Counted from the stretch's first letter, positions 11,317-20,084 are shown. The stretch is 64,000 nucleotides of DNA from Gammaproteobacteria bacterium HGW-Gammaproteobacteria-15 (GCA_002840125.1 PGZF01000001.1:62001-126000); one strand, 5' to 3'. The notes: generated by a model from the sequence alone, not told the origin. Numbers and translations are program-made.

Positions 11317-11871
11317 ATGTGGAATATTCCCAATCTGTTAACCCTGTTCCGACTGTTTCTGATCCCGGTTTTTATTTTATGTTTTTATTCAGGCATGGAA
11401 AACGCCCGGTTCTGGGCGTCATTTGTATTTTGTCTTGCTGCTATTACCGATGCATTGGATGGTTATCTGGCCCGTAAGCTAGAGCAGTCTACGCCGTTTG
11501 GCGCTTTTCTTGATCCGGTTGCAGATAAAGTGATGGTAGCGGTAGCACTGGTATTGATAGCGGTAGACAGTATATCGCTTTGGGTGACGATACCGGCCAT
11601 TATTATGATAGGGCGTGAAATTGTCATTTCTGCCTTACGGGAGTGGATGGCAGAGCTTGGCAAGCGCGCTAATGTGGCGGTATCTAATTTAGGCAAATAC
11701 AAAACTATTGCCCAGATGCTGGCATTAATTGGCCTGATCTGGCGGCCGGAGTTCTGGCTGGTGAGCTGGTTTACGCCGGTAGGTATGTTGTTGCTGTACG
11801 TTGCAACGGTGCTGACAATATGGTCGATGTACAGTTACCTCAAAGCGGCGTGGCGGGATTTGATACATTAA
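11317..11871 (+). CDS. pgsA: CDP-diacylglycerol-glycerol-3-phosphate phosphatidyltransferase
   Basis: Inner-membrane enzyme making phosphatidylglycerol phosphate, the committed step to acidic phospholipids. The 184 residues carry the CDP-alcohol phosphotransferase signature DG-x2-AR-x8-G-x3-D-x3-D in [20 protein letters not shown] then LDPVADK, and several hydrophobic helices. The N-terminus [12 protein letters not shown] is typical. It lies 33 bases after uvrC and directly upstream of the Gly-Cys-Leu tRNA genes, the same order as in E. coli. Confidence 0.97.
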   Translation: MWNIPNLLTLFRLFLIPVFILCFYSGMENARFWASFVFCLAAITDALDGYLARKLEQSTPFGAFLDPVADKVMVAVALVLIAVDSISLWVTIPAIIMIGREIVISALREWMAELGKRANVAVSNLGKYKTIAQMLALIGLIWRPEFWLVSWFTPVGMLLLYVATVLTIWSMYSYLKAAWRDLIH

Positions 11872-11945
11872 TAACTGTTTTTGTTGCTTATTAGCGCAAC
11901 TCAGTCAAATTTTAATCAGTCAGTCATAAAAGCAAAAATTTATTA

Positions 11946-11973
11946 TTGACTGGCTGAATTAAAACAGTAGAAT
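11946..11973 (+). promoter_or_regulatory. Sigma-70 promoter of the Gly-Cys-Leu-Gly tRNA cluster
   Basis: TTGACT (-35), 16-base spacer and TAGAAT (-10) followed by GCGTC, a GC-rich discriminator typical of stable-RNA promoters. It ends 33 bases before the first tRNA-Gly. Confidence 0.8.
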
Positions 11974-12006
11974 GCGTCTCGTGTTAAGGCACATGGCCAT
12001 AACAAC

Positions 12007-12082
12007 GCGAGTATAGCTCAGCTGGTAGAGCGCGACCTTGCCAAGGTCGAGGTCACGAGTTCGAACCTCGTTACTCGCTCCA
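12007..12082 (+). tRNA. tRNA-Gly(GCC), copy 1
   Basis: 76-base cloverleaf with acceptor GCGAGTA/TACTCGC, anticodon loop TTGCCAA (anticodon GCC), T arm ACGAGTTCGAACCTCGT and encoded CCA. Identical to the copy at 12356-12431. Confidence 0.98.
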
Positions 12083-12112
12083 ACTCTTTCAAAGAGTGAA
12101 AATTGTTTGAAT

Positions 12113-12186
12113 GGCGGGTTGGCAGAATGGCCATGCAGCGGATTGCAAATCCGTCCATCTCGGTTCGACTCCGGGACCCGCCTCCA
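12113..12186 (+). tRNA. tRNA-Cys(GCA)
   Basis: 74-base cloverleaf with acceptor GGCGGGT/ACCCGCC, anticodon loop TTGCAAA (anticodon GCA) and encoded CCA. It is second in the Gly-Cys-Leu order found after pgsA in many gammaproteobacteria. Confidence 0.98.
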
Positions 12187-12237
12187 TCACACAGTTTTGT
12201 CTGGTAAAACCAGAAAAGTAACACAAGAAAGTTGTCT

Positions 12238-12324
12238 GCCCGGGTGGTGAAATCGGTAGACACAAGGGATTTAAAATCCCTCGCTCGAAAGGGCGTGCCG
12301 GTTCAAGTCCGGCCCCGGGCACCA
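12238..12324 (+). tRNA. tRNA-Leu(UAA)
   Basis: 87-base class II tRNA with acceptor GCCCGGG/CCCGGGC, anticodon loop TTTAAAA (anticodon TAA), a long variable arm (TCGCTCGAAAGGGCGTG) and encoded CCA. Confidence 0.98.
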
Positions 12325-12355
12325 TTACTCATTAAGAGTAAATAACCAGATTTTC

Positions 12356-12431
12356 GCGAGTATAGCTCAGCTGGTAGAGCGCGACCTTGCCAAGGTCGAG
12401 GTCACGAGTTCGAACCTCGTTACTCGCTCCA
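12356..12431 (+). tRNA. tRNA-Gly(GCC), copy 2
   Basis: Exact repeat of the tRNA-Gly at 12007-12082, placed last in the cluster, 31 bases after tRNA-Leu and before the cluster terminator. E. coli has only Gly-Cys-Leu at this place, so the fourth gene is an extra copy. Confidence 0.98.
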
Positions 12432-12436
12432 AACAT

Positions 12437-12466
12437 AAAAAACGCAGCCCAGTGGCTGCGTTTTTT
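12437..12466 (+). terminator. Terminator of the tRNA cluster
   Basis: AAAACGCAGCC / GGCTGCGTTTT with a CAGT loop, ending in six T. It follows the last tRNA-Gly by 5 bases and has A runs on its other side, so it may also serve the facing transporter gene. Confidence 0.9.
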
Positions 12467-12497
12467 ATTGTCTGCATTCTTTATTTTCTACAGATAG

Positions 12498-12518
12498 CCC
12501 ACCCGTTGGCCGGGTGGG
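12498..12518 (-). terminator. Hairpin downstream of the SLC13 gene
   Basis: CCCACCCG / CGGGTGGG with a 5-base loop lies just past the transporter stop. No strong T run follows on the minus strand, so termination is possible but unproven; the tRNA-cluster hairpin beyond it has the better tail. Confidence 0.4.
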
Positions 12519-12525
12519 GTAAAGC

Positions 12526-13968
12526 TTAAAAATCAAATATATAACGCGCCAGAAATAACACCGCTAGTGTAATCAGCACTATGGCTGCCAGGTTCAGCGC
12601 CAGGCCAGCTTTTACCATATCAATAATTTTCAGCTTGCCGGATGCAAACACTATGGCATTTGGCGGGGTGGCTACCGGCATCATAAAGGCGCAACTGGCT
12701 GCCACTGCTGCCGGGATCACCAGCATGGCAGCTGAGGTGTCCAGCGATACGGCCACTGGCCCCAATAGCGGAAGAAACGCCGCTGCGGTGGCGGTGTTGC
12801 TGGTGATTTCAGTCAGAAAAATAATCACAGCGGTCACCAGCACAATCAGCAAAACCAGATTAATGCTGCCAAGCTGGCCAATTTGTGTGGCGATATAAGC
12901 AGATAAGCCTGAGTTATCAATTTGGGTTGCCAGGGTTAAACCACCGCCAAATAACAGCAATACGCCCCAGGGTAGTTTCTGGCAATCTTCCCAGTTCAGA
13001 ATGCGTTGGCCGGTTTTTAATGACACCGGCAGGACAAACAGCAAACTGGCCGCAAAGATAGCAATTAACGTATCGTCCAGTTTAATGCCGCTGATATTGC
13101 TAAGAGGCCCGCGAAATACCCAGAAAAAAGCTGCCAGGGAAAACACCATCAGCACTAACTTTTCAGCAGTGTGCATAACCCCCAGCGCGGATAGCTTTTG
13201 CCGGTATAAGGAGCGGCTATCTACTGACGGCATCTTGTCCAGCCGGAAATGCAGCTGTGTCAGCCAGAACCAGCATACCAGTAACAAACTAACTGCCAGT
13301 GGCACACCAAACAGCATCCAGTCACTAAAGCTGAGTTGTAACTGATAACTGCGCTCCAGATAGGCAGCAAGCAGGGCATTAGGCGGTGTGCCAATTAAGG
13401 TGGCTACACCACCAATGCTGGCGGCATAGGCAATGGATAACAAAATGGCTTTGGCAAAATTATCGTTACTGATACCTTGCTCTTGCTGCATGGCAATAAC
13501 AGACAAACCAATTGGCAACATCATTACGGCGGTTGCCGTATTAGACATCCACATAGATAAAAAAGCGGTTACCAGCATAATACCGGCAATTTGCTGGCTG
13601 GGTTTGGTACCTACCAACAGCATGGTTAACAGCGCAATGCGTTTGTGCAGGTTCCAGCGCTCCATGGCAATTGACAACATAAAGCCGCCAAGAAACAAGA
13701 AAATTAACGGATGAGCGTAAGGGGCTGTCACGTTGCCTATAGTATCAAGGCTAATAAGCGGCACTATAACAATCGGCAGCATGGCTGTAACCGGTATCGG
13801 CACCGGCTCTGTTATCCACCACAAGGCCATCCAGCAGGTGAGGCCGGTAATCAGCCAGGCATTTACTGACATACCGCTAAACACCGGTTCAGAGACTAAT
13901 GTCAGTAAAAACAGTAAAGGCCCAAGCAGCAAAGTAATATAAAACGGTAATTTAAACTGTATCTGCAT
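12526..13968 (-). CDS. SLC13/DASS-family sodium:anion (dicarboxylate-type) symporter
   Basis: Inner-membrane carrier of the divalent anion:Na+ symporter family (VcINDY, CitT, human NaDC relatives), which usually move succinate, malate, citrate or sulfate with sodium. The 480-residue product is hydrophobic throughout and carries both hallmark Ser-Asn-Thr motifs (MSNTATAVMM in the first half, TSNTATAAAF in the second) plus the paired TPPNA motifs (IGTPPNALLA and VATPPNAIVF). The start at 13968 is chosen because AGGGAG lies about 6 bases before it. The substrate cannot be read from sequence. Confidence 0.9.
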   Translation of the reverse strand: MQIQFKLPFYITLLLGPLLFLLTLVSEPVFSGMSVNAWLITGLTCWMALWWITEPVPIPVTAMLPIVIVPLISLDTIGNVTAPYAHPLIFLFLGGFMLSIAMERWNLHKRIALLTMLLVGTKPSQQIAGIMLVTAFLSMWMSNTATAVMMLPIGLSVIAMQQEQGISNDNFAKAILLSIAYAASIGGVATLIGTPPNALLAAYLERSYQLQLSFSDWMLFGVPLAVSLLLVCWFWLTQLHFRLDKMPSVDSRSLYRQKLSALGVMHTAEKLVLMVFSLAAFFWVFRGPLSNISGIKLDDTLIAIFAASLLFVLPVSLKTGQRILNWEDCQKLPWGVLLLFGGGLTLATQIDNSGLSAYIATQIGQLGSINLVLLIVLVTAVIIFLTEITSNTATAAAFLPLLGPVAVSLDTSAAMLVIPAAVAASCAFMMPVATPPNAIVFASGKLKIIDMVKAGLALNLAAIVLITLAVLFLARYIFDF

Positions 13969-14020
13969 AATGCTCCCTGATTGTGTCAATTATCCAAGCG
14001 GCCTTAAGCATCAAAACTGC

Positions 14021-14803
14021 TTAATCATCAAAGCTGTCATTGCCCAAGCTGTTGTCGGCGGTTTTACTGGAGTTTAGCAGCTCTGCTTCAAGCATTTTTA
14101 TTTCAATGTCATCGAGTAAACGCCATTGCCCCGGTTTTAAACCCGCGCCACGAATATGCATAATGCGGGTACGTTTTAAGGTTTGTACTTCGTAACCCAG
14201 ATACTCACACATGCGGCGTATTTGCCGGTTTAGTCCCTGCGTTAAAATAATAGAAAAACTCTGTTTTGAGCGTTGCTGCACGGTACAGGGCAGGGTTACG
14301 GTATCGAGAATGGGCACACCTTTGCCCATCTGCTGAATAAAGCGCTCTGTAATGGGCTTATTAACAGTAACCACATATTCTTTTTCATGCGCATTACCGG
14401 CGCGCAGAATTTTGTTGACGATATCGCCGTCATTGGTCAGAAAAATAAGCCCTTCAGAGGGTTTATCCAGCCGGCCGATCGGAAATATGCGCTCCGGGTA
14501 ACGTACGGCATCAATAATATTGCCGTGAATATGGCGCTCTGTGGTGCAGGTAATGCCTACTGGTTTGTTATAGGCCAGATAAACCCGTTTTGGCTTGGCT
14601 TTTAACGGTTTACCGTCAATCAGTACCTGATCATTTTCAGTGACTTTAAGGCCAACAGGCGCTACAGCGCCATTAACCGTAACCTGACCATTTTCAATAA
14701 ATCTATCGGCTTCACGGCGCGAGCAAAAACCTGTATCACTAATAAATTTGTTTAACCTGTATAACGTGGCATCAGACATAACGCAGAAGTATTCCGGCAG
14801 CAT
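14021..14803 (-). CDS. rluF: 23S rRNA pseudouridine synthase RluF
   Basis: Modifies U2604 (and in E. coli also tRNA-Tyr U35) of the translation machinery. The product has an N-terminal S4 RNA-binding domain (LNKFISDTGFCSRREADRFI) and the RsuA/RluB-F catalytic domain with D113 in IGRLDKPSEG. The segments NKILRAGNAHEKEYVVTVNKP and LNRQIRRMCEYLGYEV resemble E. coli RluF closely. The C-terminus is shorter than in E. coli (no long basic tail). The start could instead be the ATG at 14779; neither has a strong ribosome-binding site. Confidence 0.9.
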   Translation of the reverse strand: MLPEYFCVMSDATLYRLNKFISDTGFCSRREADRFIENGQVTVNGAVAPVGLKVTENDQVLIDGKPLKAKPKRVYLAYNKPVGITCTTERHIHGNIIDAVRYPERIFPIGRLDKPSEGLIFLTNDGDIVNKILRAGNAHEKEYVVTVNKPITERFIQQMGKGVPILDTVTLPCTVQQRSKQSFSIILTQGLNRQIRRMCEYLGYEVQTLKRTRIMHIRGAGLKPGQWRLLDDIEIKMLEAELLNSSKTADNSLGNDSFDD

Positions 14804-14812
14804 TTAATAATG

Positions 14813-14855
14813 GCGATAGTGTAGGGGTTCATGCTGTTTTTCGCTACACTATCGC
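14813..14855. repeat. 12-bp inverted repeat between rluF and the reductase gene
   Basis: GCGATAGTGTAG at 14813-14824 is matched by its exact complement CTACACTATCGC at 14844-14855, separated by 19 bases. It lies in the divergent promoter region of rluF and the aldo/keto reductase gene. Each arm contains a TACACT that could be a -10 element for the outward-facing gene, but no good -35 is visible. Confidence 0.6.
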
Positions 14856-14879
14856 GGTATTTCATTGTCAGGAGTTTTT

Positions 14880-15839
14880 ATGATCCCTTTATCCCGGCAT
14901 CTGCCCGGTATTAGTTCACTGGCGTTTGGCTGTATGGGTTTGGGCGGCAGCTGGGACAGCAACGCCACCAGTGCGCAGCAACAACAGCATGCGTTTTCTG
15001 CTATTGATGCAGCGCTGGCTAATGGTATTAATTTTTTTGATCACGCCGATATCTACACCCGTGGTAAAGCCGAGCAGGTGTTTGGCCAGTACCTGGCGGC
15101 TGCGCCGTCTAAGCGCACAGAGCTGTTTATCCAAACTAAATGTGCTATCCGCTTTGCCGACGAGCAGGGCCCCGGCCGGTATGATTTTTCTAAAGACTAT
15201 ATTATCCGCTCTGTGGAGCAGAGCTTAACGCGGTTAAACACCGACTATCTGGATCTGTTGCTATTACACCGGCCGGATCCACTGATGCAACCGGAGCAGG
15301 TAGCGCAGGCGTTTGAACAGTTAGTACAGCAAGGTAAAGTACGCCACTTTGGCGTGTCCAATATGGGCTGGGCGCAAATGCAGTGGTTACAGTCGGCATT
15401 ATCTCAGCCGTTGTTGGTGAATCAGCTGCAAATGAGCCTGGCCGACATCGACTGGCTGGAAGAAAGTGTGCTAACGGGCCTGTCGCAAGGTAGTAACAAG
15501 CATTTTAGTTATGGCACTGTGGAATATTGTCAGCAACAGGACGTGCAGCTGCAAAGCTGGGGCAGCCTGGCAAAAGGCGCTTTTAGCGGGGCACAAACAC
15601 AAACCGACACTGAGCGTGCCACTGCAGCTTTGGTGGCTCAATTAGCCGAGCAATATCAATGCAGCCGTGAAGCCATTGTACTGGCCTGGCTTATGCGGCA
15701 TCCAGCCGCTATTCAACCGGTGATTGGTACAGCCAACCCGCAACGCATAGCGGCCTGCGCTGAAGCAAACCAGGTGCATTTAAGCCGCGAGCATTGGTAT
15801 CAGTTGTATATCAGTAGCCGGGGCGCGCCGTTACCCTGA
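14880..15839 (+). CDS. Aldo/keto reductase (YdhF-like)
   Basis: NADPH-dependent oxidoreductase of the AKR superfamily, acting on an unknown carbonyl substrate in the cytoplasm. The 319-residue product has the catalytic tetrad D54 and Y59 (FDHADIY), K87 (QTKCA) and H130 (LLLLHRPD), and the cofactor-binding stretch PVIGTANPQRI near the C-terminus. LLLHRPDPLM and GVSNM resemble E. coli YdhF. The ATG at 14880 is preceded by AGGAG; an in-frame TTG 15 bases upstream is less likely. It is divergent from rluF. Confidence 0.92.
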   Translation: MIPLSRHLPGISSLAFGCMGLGGSWDSNATSAQQQQHAFSAIDAALANGINFFDHADIYTRGKAEQVFGQYLAAAPSKRTELFIQTKCAIRFADEQGPGRYDFSKDYIIRSVEQSLTRLNTDYLDLLLLHRPDPLMQPEQVAQAFEQLVQQGKVRHFGVSNMGWAQMQWLQSALSQPLLVNQLQMSLADIDWLEESVLTGLSQGSNKHFSYGTVEYCQQQDVQLQSWGSLAKGAFSGAQTQTDTERATAALVAQLAEQYQCSREAIVLAWLMRHPAAIQPVIGTANPQRIAACAEANQVHLSREHWYQLYISSRGAPLP

Positions 15840-15865
15840 CAGATAAAAAACCTTAACGGCAAATA

Positions 15866-15898
15866 CAAAAAAGGCCTGGCGTTAAAATGTCAGGCCTT
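15866..15898 (-). terminator. Terminator of the tubulin-like gene
   Basis: On the minus strand AAGGCCTG / CAGGCCTT pairs around a 12-base loop and is followed by a T run. It sits 18 bases past the stop of the minus-strand gene at 15917. Confidence 0.75.
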
Positions 15899-15916
15899 GT
15901 AGCTAAGCCGCCAGGG

Positions 15917-18097
15917 TTATTCTGCAGCGGCTTTTTTATTAGTTTGCGGGTTAAGTGAAATAACTTTGGTTTTACTGATCTTATGCCGGTAAATCTCGCG
16001 CAGGTACTTAATGGCTTTTTTCACGCTGTCGCGGCTTAGACGAATATCATTAATCGAGACAAATTTGTCTTTGTTATGAATAAGTTCACGGTATTTTTTC
16101 TCGTACATTGGCTTAATGGCATACCAATTGGTGTCGAGTATTTTGGCCGGGTTCTCAAATTCGTGCAGCATTTTATCCAGTGCTTCTTCATCGAAGTGTT
16201 CAGCGCGGATAAACTCCAGCATCGCCTGATCTAACTGCTCGTCAAAGCGATAGTTGTCTTTGGCAAAACAGCGTTTAATAAAGGCAACTATCAGCGTTAA
16301 AAAGTCGTCGCTTAAGCAGGGGCTTTTCACAATCAGCGTTGTCAGTGAAATGTTGGCAGAAGCACCAATTACCAGTGCATAGCGTTTTAGTGTGGTGTTA
16401 GGAAACAACGCATTTAAATGCGACTTCAGCCGGTTTAAATCCATGTAAGACAATTTGTAGTCTTTTGGCAGTGACACTATAGACACCACTGACGAGCAAT
16501 TTTTAAAGAAATGCAGATCTTTTAGCTCGGCAGCGTTATAGCCATTTTTGACATAGCTGGCCAACGTTTCGCGGTAGCGGCCGGATTCAATTGGCAGCAG
16601 GCTGATACCTTCGATGGCCTGGGTCACTTTATTAAAGTGTGGCAGGTCAATAGAGCGGAAGAACAAGTCATCAATATTTAAACCGGTACCGGTTTTCTCA
16701 AACAGCTTGAGTTTTTCGGCATTGCTGCTGTCGCCTGGTATTACGGATTCGGCATAGGCCACCGCAACGGGGCCGGCCAGGCTCATAAACAGGTCATTGG
16801 CATCAAGGCGGATAGTTTCACCGATATCGATACCGGCACGGCGGAAATAGTTTTCGTCGTAATCAGTGGTAACGGCCTGGGCGGTCAGAATATTAAAAAT
16901 CTGCTGTGAGATGTACTGGTTGGCATATTTTTCCATCGCATTAACATCGATATGCTGAATACCACCGTCATCGGTTTCTTCGGCATAACGCATAATGTCA
17001 TTGGAGATCAGCATCATGGCATTCCAGGGCCGAATGCGGTGCATTACGCTGGATTCGCTGCTGTCTTCGTTATCAAAGTTGTAGGAGAAATCCCACTCTT
17101 CAGCCAGGTATTTGCACAATAAGCGTCCGGCGTTTATATGCAGTGCTTCAGACATTTCCACGCCATGATCAGAAATGTTCGGCAAAATACAAATACCGCT
17201 GGTAAAGATCGGTTCAAATACAAAGGAGTGGCCGCGGTTTTCTTCATCTTCGCCCATAGTGCGGGTATCGAAGGTTTTGCTCATATACGCATATTGTTGG
17301 GCCAAGCCAAACTCTGACGCCATACCCGAGCCGGTACCGCCGCCGGCGCTGAAAATATAGAAATACAGCCGCGACTGATTAGCTTTAATACCACACGAAT
17401 CAATAAGGTAAGAATGAATATGCTTCCAATCGGCATTAGCAAAGCGCTGGGTGTCTTTATTGAGGATAATTTTTGCCAGATACTGGCCAAGAATAGGTGC
17501 ATTACCGGCGCCACCGGCATGCACTTCAGACAAGTCCATAATTTTCATCTTGGTGTAGTCATGCAAAAAGCCGCTTTTTTCACCTTTGTGGGAAAAACGG
17601 ATGCGGCCTTCGATGTCTTTATCCAAATCGCCGAGCATCACCAGCGGTTCAATTAAAAATACCGGTTTAACGGCCTGTGTGTCTGATAAATTCAGGCTGC
17701 GCTTAATCCAGCGCATAGGCCGGTACTCTTGTTCACGGGTTTGTTTTTCTTCGTTGTTAAATTCGTTCAGGTAAAAGTTACGGGCGTTATACACTAATGA
17801 GGCTACATCAAGCGCAATATTAGAGCCGCACCGGCCCAGGCCAATCAGACATACCGAAGGAAAGTTTTGCTGTTTACGGCTTTCTATTTCGTTGTCAGGA
17901 TTAACCAGCGGAAAAACGCTACTGCGCAGTGCATCCAGGTTCGTCAGAATTTTATTCAGATCGCGCTCAGTAAAATACATGTAGCGATCGCTGGCGAAAG
18001 AGGGGGGCAGAATTTGAGGTGAATTTTTTTTCGGCGCGTTTTTTACAATTACTACATCATCTTGTACGGTCCGTTCCGTATTTATTTTATTTGTCAT
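15917..18097 (-). CDS. Tubulin/FtsZ-superfamily GTPase-like protein, role unknown
   Basis: A 726-residue soluble protein. What is seen: after an ~80-residue leader there is a glycine-rich strand-turn GLGRCGSN (86-93) placed like the first nucleotide loop of FtsZ; the tubulin signature GGGTGSG at 252-258; ISND at 364-367, matching the FtsZ IPND segment whose Asn reads guanine; and RLDAND (430-435), matching the T7 loop N-x-D-x2-D with both aspartates (D432, D435) kept but the Asn replaced by Arg. These alignments are by eye. They suggest a GTP-binding, possibly hydrolysing, tubulin relative far larger than FtsZ (~380 aa), with a helical C-terminal region ending in a basic tail. It is a lone gene with its own terminator and no TubR-like partner. 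ATG 18097 is preferred to the adjoining GTG 18100. Composition is like its neighbours. Confidence 0.75.
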   Translation of the reverse strand: MTNKINTERTVQDDVVIVKNAPKKNSPQILPPSFASDRYMYFTERDLNKILTNLDALRSSVFPLVNPDNEIESRKQQNFPSVCLIGLGRCGSNIALDVASLVYNARNFYLNEFNNEEKQTREQEYRPMRWIKRSLNLSDTQAVKPVFLIEPLVMLGDLDKDIEGRIRFSHKGEKSGFLHDYTKMKIMDLSEVHAGGAGNAPILGQYLAKIILNKDTQRFANADWKHIHSYLIDSCGIKANQSRLYFYIFSAGGGTGSGMASEFGLAQQYAYMSKTFDTRTMGEDEENRGHSFVFEPIFTSGICILPNISDHGVEMSEALHINAGRLLCKYLAEEWDFSYNFDNEDSSESSVMHRIRPWNAMMLISNDIMRYAEETDDGGIQHIDVNAMEKYANQYISQQIFNILTAQAVTTDYDENYFRRAGIDIGETIRLDANDLFMSLAGPVAVAYAESVIPGDSSNAEKLKLFEKTGTGLNIDDLFFRSIDLPHFNKVTQAIEGISLLPIESGRYRETLASYVKNGYNAAELKDLHFFKNCSSVVSIVSLPKDYKLSYMDLNRLKSHLNALFPNTTLKRYALVIGASANISLTTLIVKSPCLSDDFLTLIVAFIKRCFAKDNYRFDEQLDQAMLEFIRAEHFDEEALDKMLHEFENPAKILDTNWYAIKPMYEKKYRELIHNKDKFVSINDIRLSRDSVKKAIKYLREIYRHKISKTKVISLNPQTNKKAAAE

Positions 18098-18311
18098 CAC
18101 ACTACTTCCTGTCTCTGGCGAAGCCTTTCAGCTTGTTAATTTAAACAATACCCATAACCAAAGGTAGTTGTTGTTTAAAATTAATACAATGAAAAGCTTA
18201 AAAACACCAGCATATAAACAGTAAATATCAGTAAATTAAAATGTAGTAAGTAAAACAGCGCCTTAACGTCATATTCTCGTAGGAACAGGCGCAGGCGCTG
18301 TCGGTTTATTG

Positions 18312-19946
18312 TTACATATTCGGGTAGTTAGGCCCGCCAGCCCCTTCAGGAGTAACCCAGGTAATATTTTGCGACGGATCTTTAATATCGCAGGTTTTAC
18401 AATGAATGCAGTTTTGTGCATTTATTTGAAACTGTGGTTCATTATTTTCGTTCTGAACGATCTCGTACACTCCGGCCGGGCAATAACGCTGGGCCGGCTC
18501 ATTATATTTGGGCAGGTTAACGCTAACCGGGATCTGGCTGTTAGCCAGTTTAAGGTGGCAGGGTTGTTCTTCTTCGTGGTTGGTGTTGGATAAATACACC
18601 GAAGATAACCGGTCAAAACTCAGTACATTGTCTGGTTTAGGGTAGTTGATGACCGGAGCTTCACTGGCGAGCTTCAACTGGGCGTAGTCCAGGCTGTTAT
18701 CTTTTAATGTAAACGGAAATTTACCGCCAAACCAGTTTTGCTCCAGCGTATTAAAGGCACCGCCCCAGAAAGTGCCAAACTTATGCATAGCCGGGCCAAA
18801 GTTGCGTGAACGGTATAGCTCGTCATACAGCCAGCTATTTTTTATTGCCTCGGCAAAAGCGGTCAGATCTTGCCCACCTTCGTCAGCATTACTGATGGCG
18901 TTAAACAGCGTTTCAGCCGCCAGCATGCCGGATTTCATTGCCGTGTGATTGCCTTTAATTTTAGCGCCGTTAAGGGTGCCGGCGTCACAACCAATCAGCA
19001 GACCGCCGTTAAAGCTCATTTTAGGCAGGCTGTTCAGGCCACCTTTGGCGATAGCACGGGCACCATAGCTGACTCGTTTGCCGTTGCTAAGGTACTGGCT
19101 GATCACCGGGTGCTGTTTATAGCGCTGAAACTCTTCAAACGGGTTTAAATGCGGGTTGCTGTAGCTAAGATCAATAATTAAGCCAACCACAATTTGCTGG
19201 CTTTCAGCATGGTATAAGTAGCCACCACCGGCAGTATCATTAGTTAAAGGCCAGCCGGCCGAATGCACCACCAAGCCAGCGTGATGTTTGGCTGCAGGCA
19301 CATCCCAGATTTCTTTAAAGCCAATGGCATAATGCTGCGGTGTTTTACCTTCATCCAGTTTAAAGTGCTTTATCAGCTGTTTACCCAAATGGCCGCGGCA
19401 GCCTTCTGCAAATACGGTGTATTTTGCCCGCAGCTCCATACCTGGCACATAACTGTCTTTAGGCTGGCCGTGTTTATCCAGCCCCATATCACCAATAACA
19501 ATGCCTTTTACTACATTGTTTTCAATCAGTACTTCACTGGCAGCAAAACCGGGGAAAATTTCCACCCCAAGTTGCTCGGCCTGCTGTGCCAGCCAGCGAC
19601 ACAGGTTCGCTACCGATACGATATAGTTGCCACTGTTATGCATGGTTTTAGGCACAGCAAAGCCCGGCAGTTTGGTCGCGCTTTGGGCATTTTTCAGCAG
19701 ATAAATATCATCATGAGTAACAGGAACGGTTACCGGTGCACCTTGCTGTTGCCAGTCGGGGAGTAATTCATTTAACGCCCGCGGTTCGAATACAGCGCCC
19801 GATAAGATATGCGCGCCTACTTCAGAGCCTTTTTCAACTAAACAAACGCTGAGTTCTTTTGCTGCTGCTTTGGCTTGCTGCATCAAACGGATAGCAGCCG
19901 ACAACCCCGCCGGGCCACCACCTACTATAACAACATCGAATTCCAT
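18312..19946 (-). CDS. Electron transfer flavoprotein-ubiquinone oxidoreductase
   Basis: Membrane-associated FAD/4Fe-4S enzyme that passes electrons from reduced ETF (acyl-CoA and branched-chain acyl-CoA dehydrogenases) to quinone. The 544-residue product starts with the dinucleotide fold VVIVGGGPAGLSAA and ends with the 4Fe-4S ferredoxin-like region CPAGVYEIV and CIHCKTCDIKDPSQN. GFKEIWDVP and YLYHAESQQIVVGLIIDLSY are family features. ATG 19946 is preferred (GAGA just upstream, flavin motif at once). It is divergent from etfBA, and the shared 200-base region holds two palindromes likely to co-regulate both. Confidence 0.95.
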   Translation of the reverse strand: MEFDVVIVGGGPAGLSAAIRLMQQAKAAAKELSVCLVEKGSEVGAHILSGAVFEPRALNELLPDWQQQGAPVTVPVTHDDIYLLKNAQSATKLPGFAVPKTMHNSGNYIVSVANLCRWLAQQAEQLGVEIFPGFAASEVLIENNVVKGIVIGDMGLDKHGQPKDSYVPGMELRAKYTVFAEGCRGHLGKQLIKHFKLDEGKTPQHYAIGFKEIWDVPAAKHHAGLVVHSAGWPLTNDTAGGGYLYHAESQQIVVGLIIDLSYSNPHLNPFEEFQRYKQHPVISQYLSNGKRVSYGARAIAKGGLNSLPKMSFNGGLLIGCDAGTLNGAKIKGNHTAMKSGMLAAETLFNAISNADEGGQDLTAFAEAIKNSWLYDELYRSRNFGPAMHKFGTFWGGAFNTLEQNWFGGKFPFTLKDNSLDYAQLKLASEAPVINYPKPDNVLSFDRLSSVYLSNTNHEEEQPCHLKLANSQIPVSVNLPKYNEPAQRYCPAGVYEIVQNENNEPQFQINAQNCIHCKTCDIKDPSQNITWVTPEGAGGPNYPNM

Positions 19947-20031
19947 TGATTCTCTTTCCACAGCCCTTGCCTCTTGGAGTTTATTATTTACAGCTTACAC
20001 TGCTTTTATCATGCTGTTTAGGGTATTGCAG

Positions 20032-20049
20032 GTTGACGTTAACGTCAAC
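20032..20049. promoter_or_regulatory. 18-bp perfect palindrome, LiuR-like operator 1
   Basis: GTTGACGTTAACGTCAAC is a perfect inverted repeat in the divergent region between the ETF-QO gene and etfB. It resembles the LiuR (MerR family) operator I recall from gammaproteobacteria, roughly TTKACGTTAACGTMAA, which controls branched-chain amino acid and acyl-CoA catabolism genes. The match to LiuR is from memory. Confidence 0.6.
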
Positions 20050-20084
20050 AGTAAGTAGATTGTGGCAAACCAAAGCGTGCTAGC

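Noticed and set aside
15917-18097. Identification as the division protein FtsZ or plasmid TubZ
   Set aside because: Far too long, lacks the FtsZ C-terminal peptide and has a diverged T7 loop; no TubR or centromere repeats are nearby.
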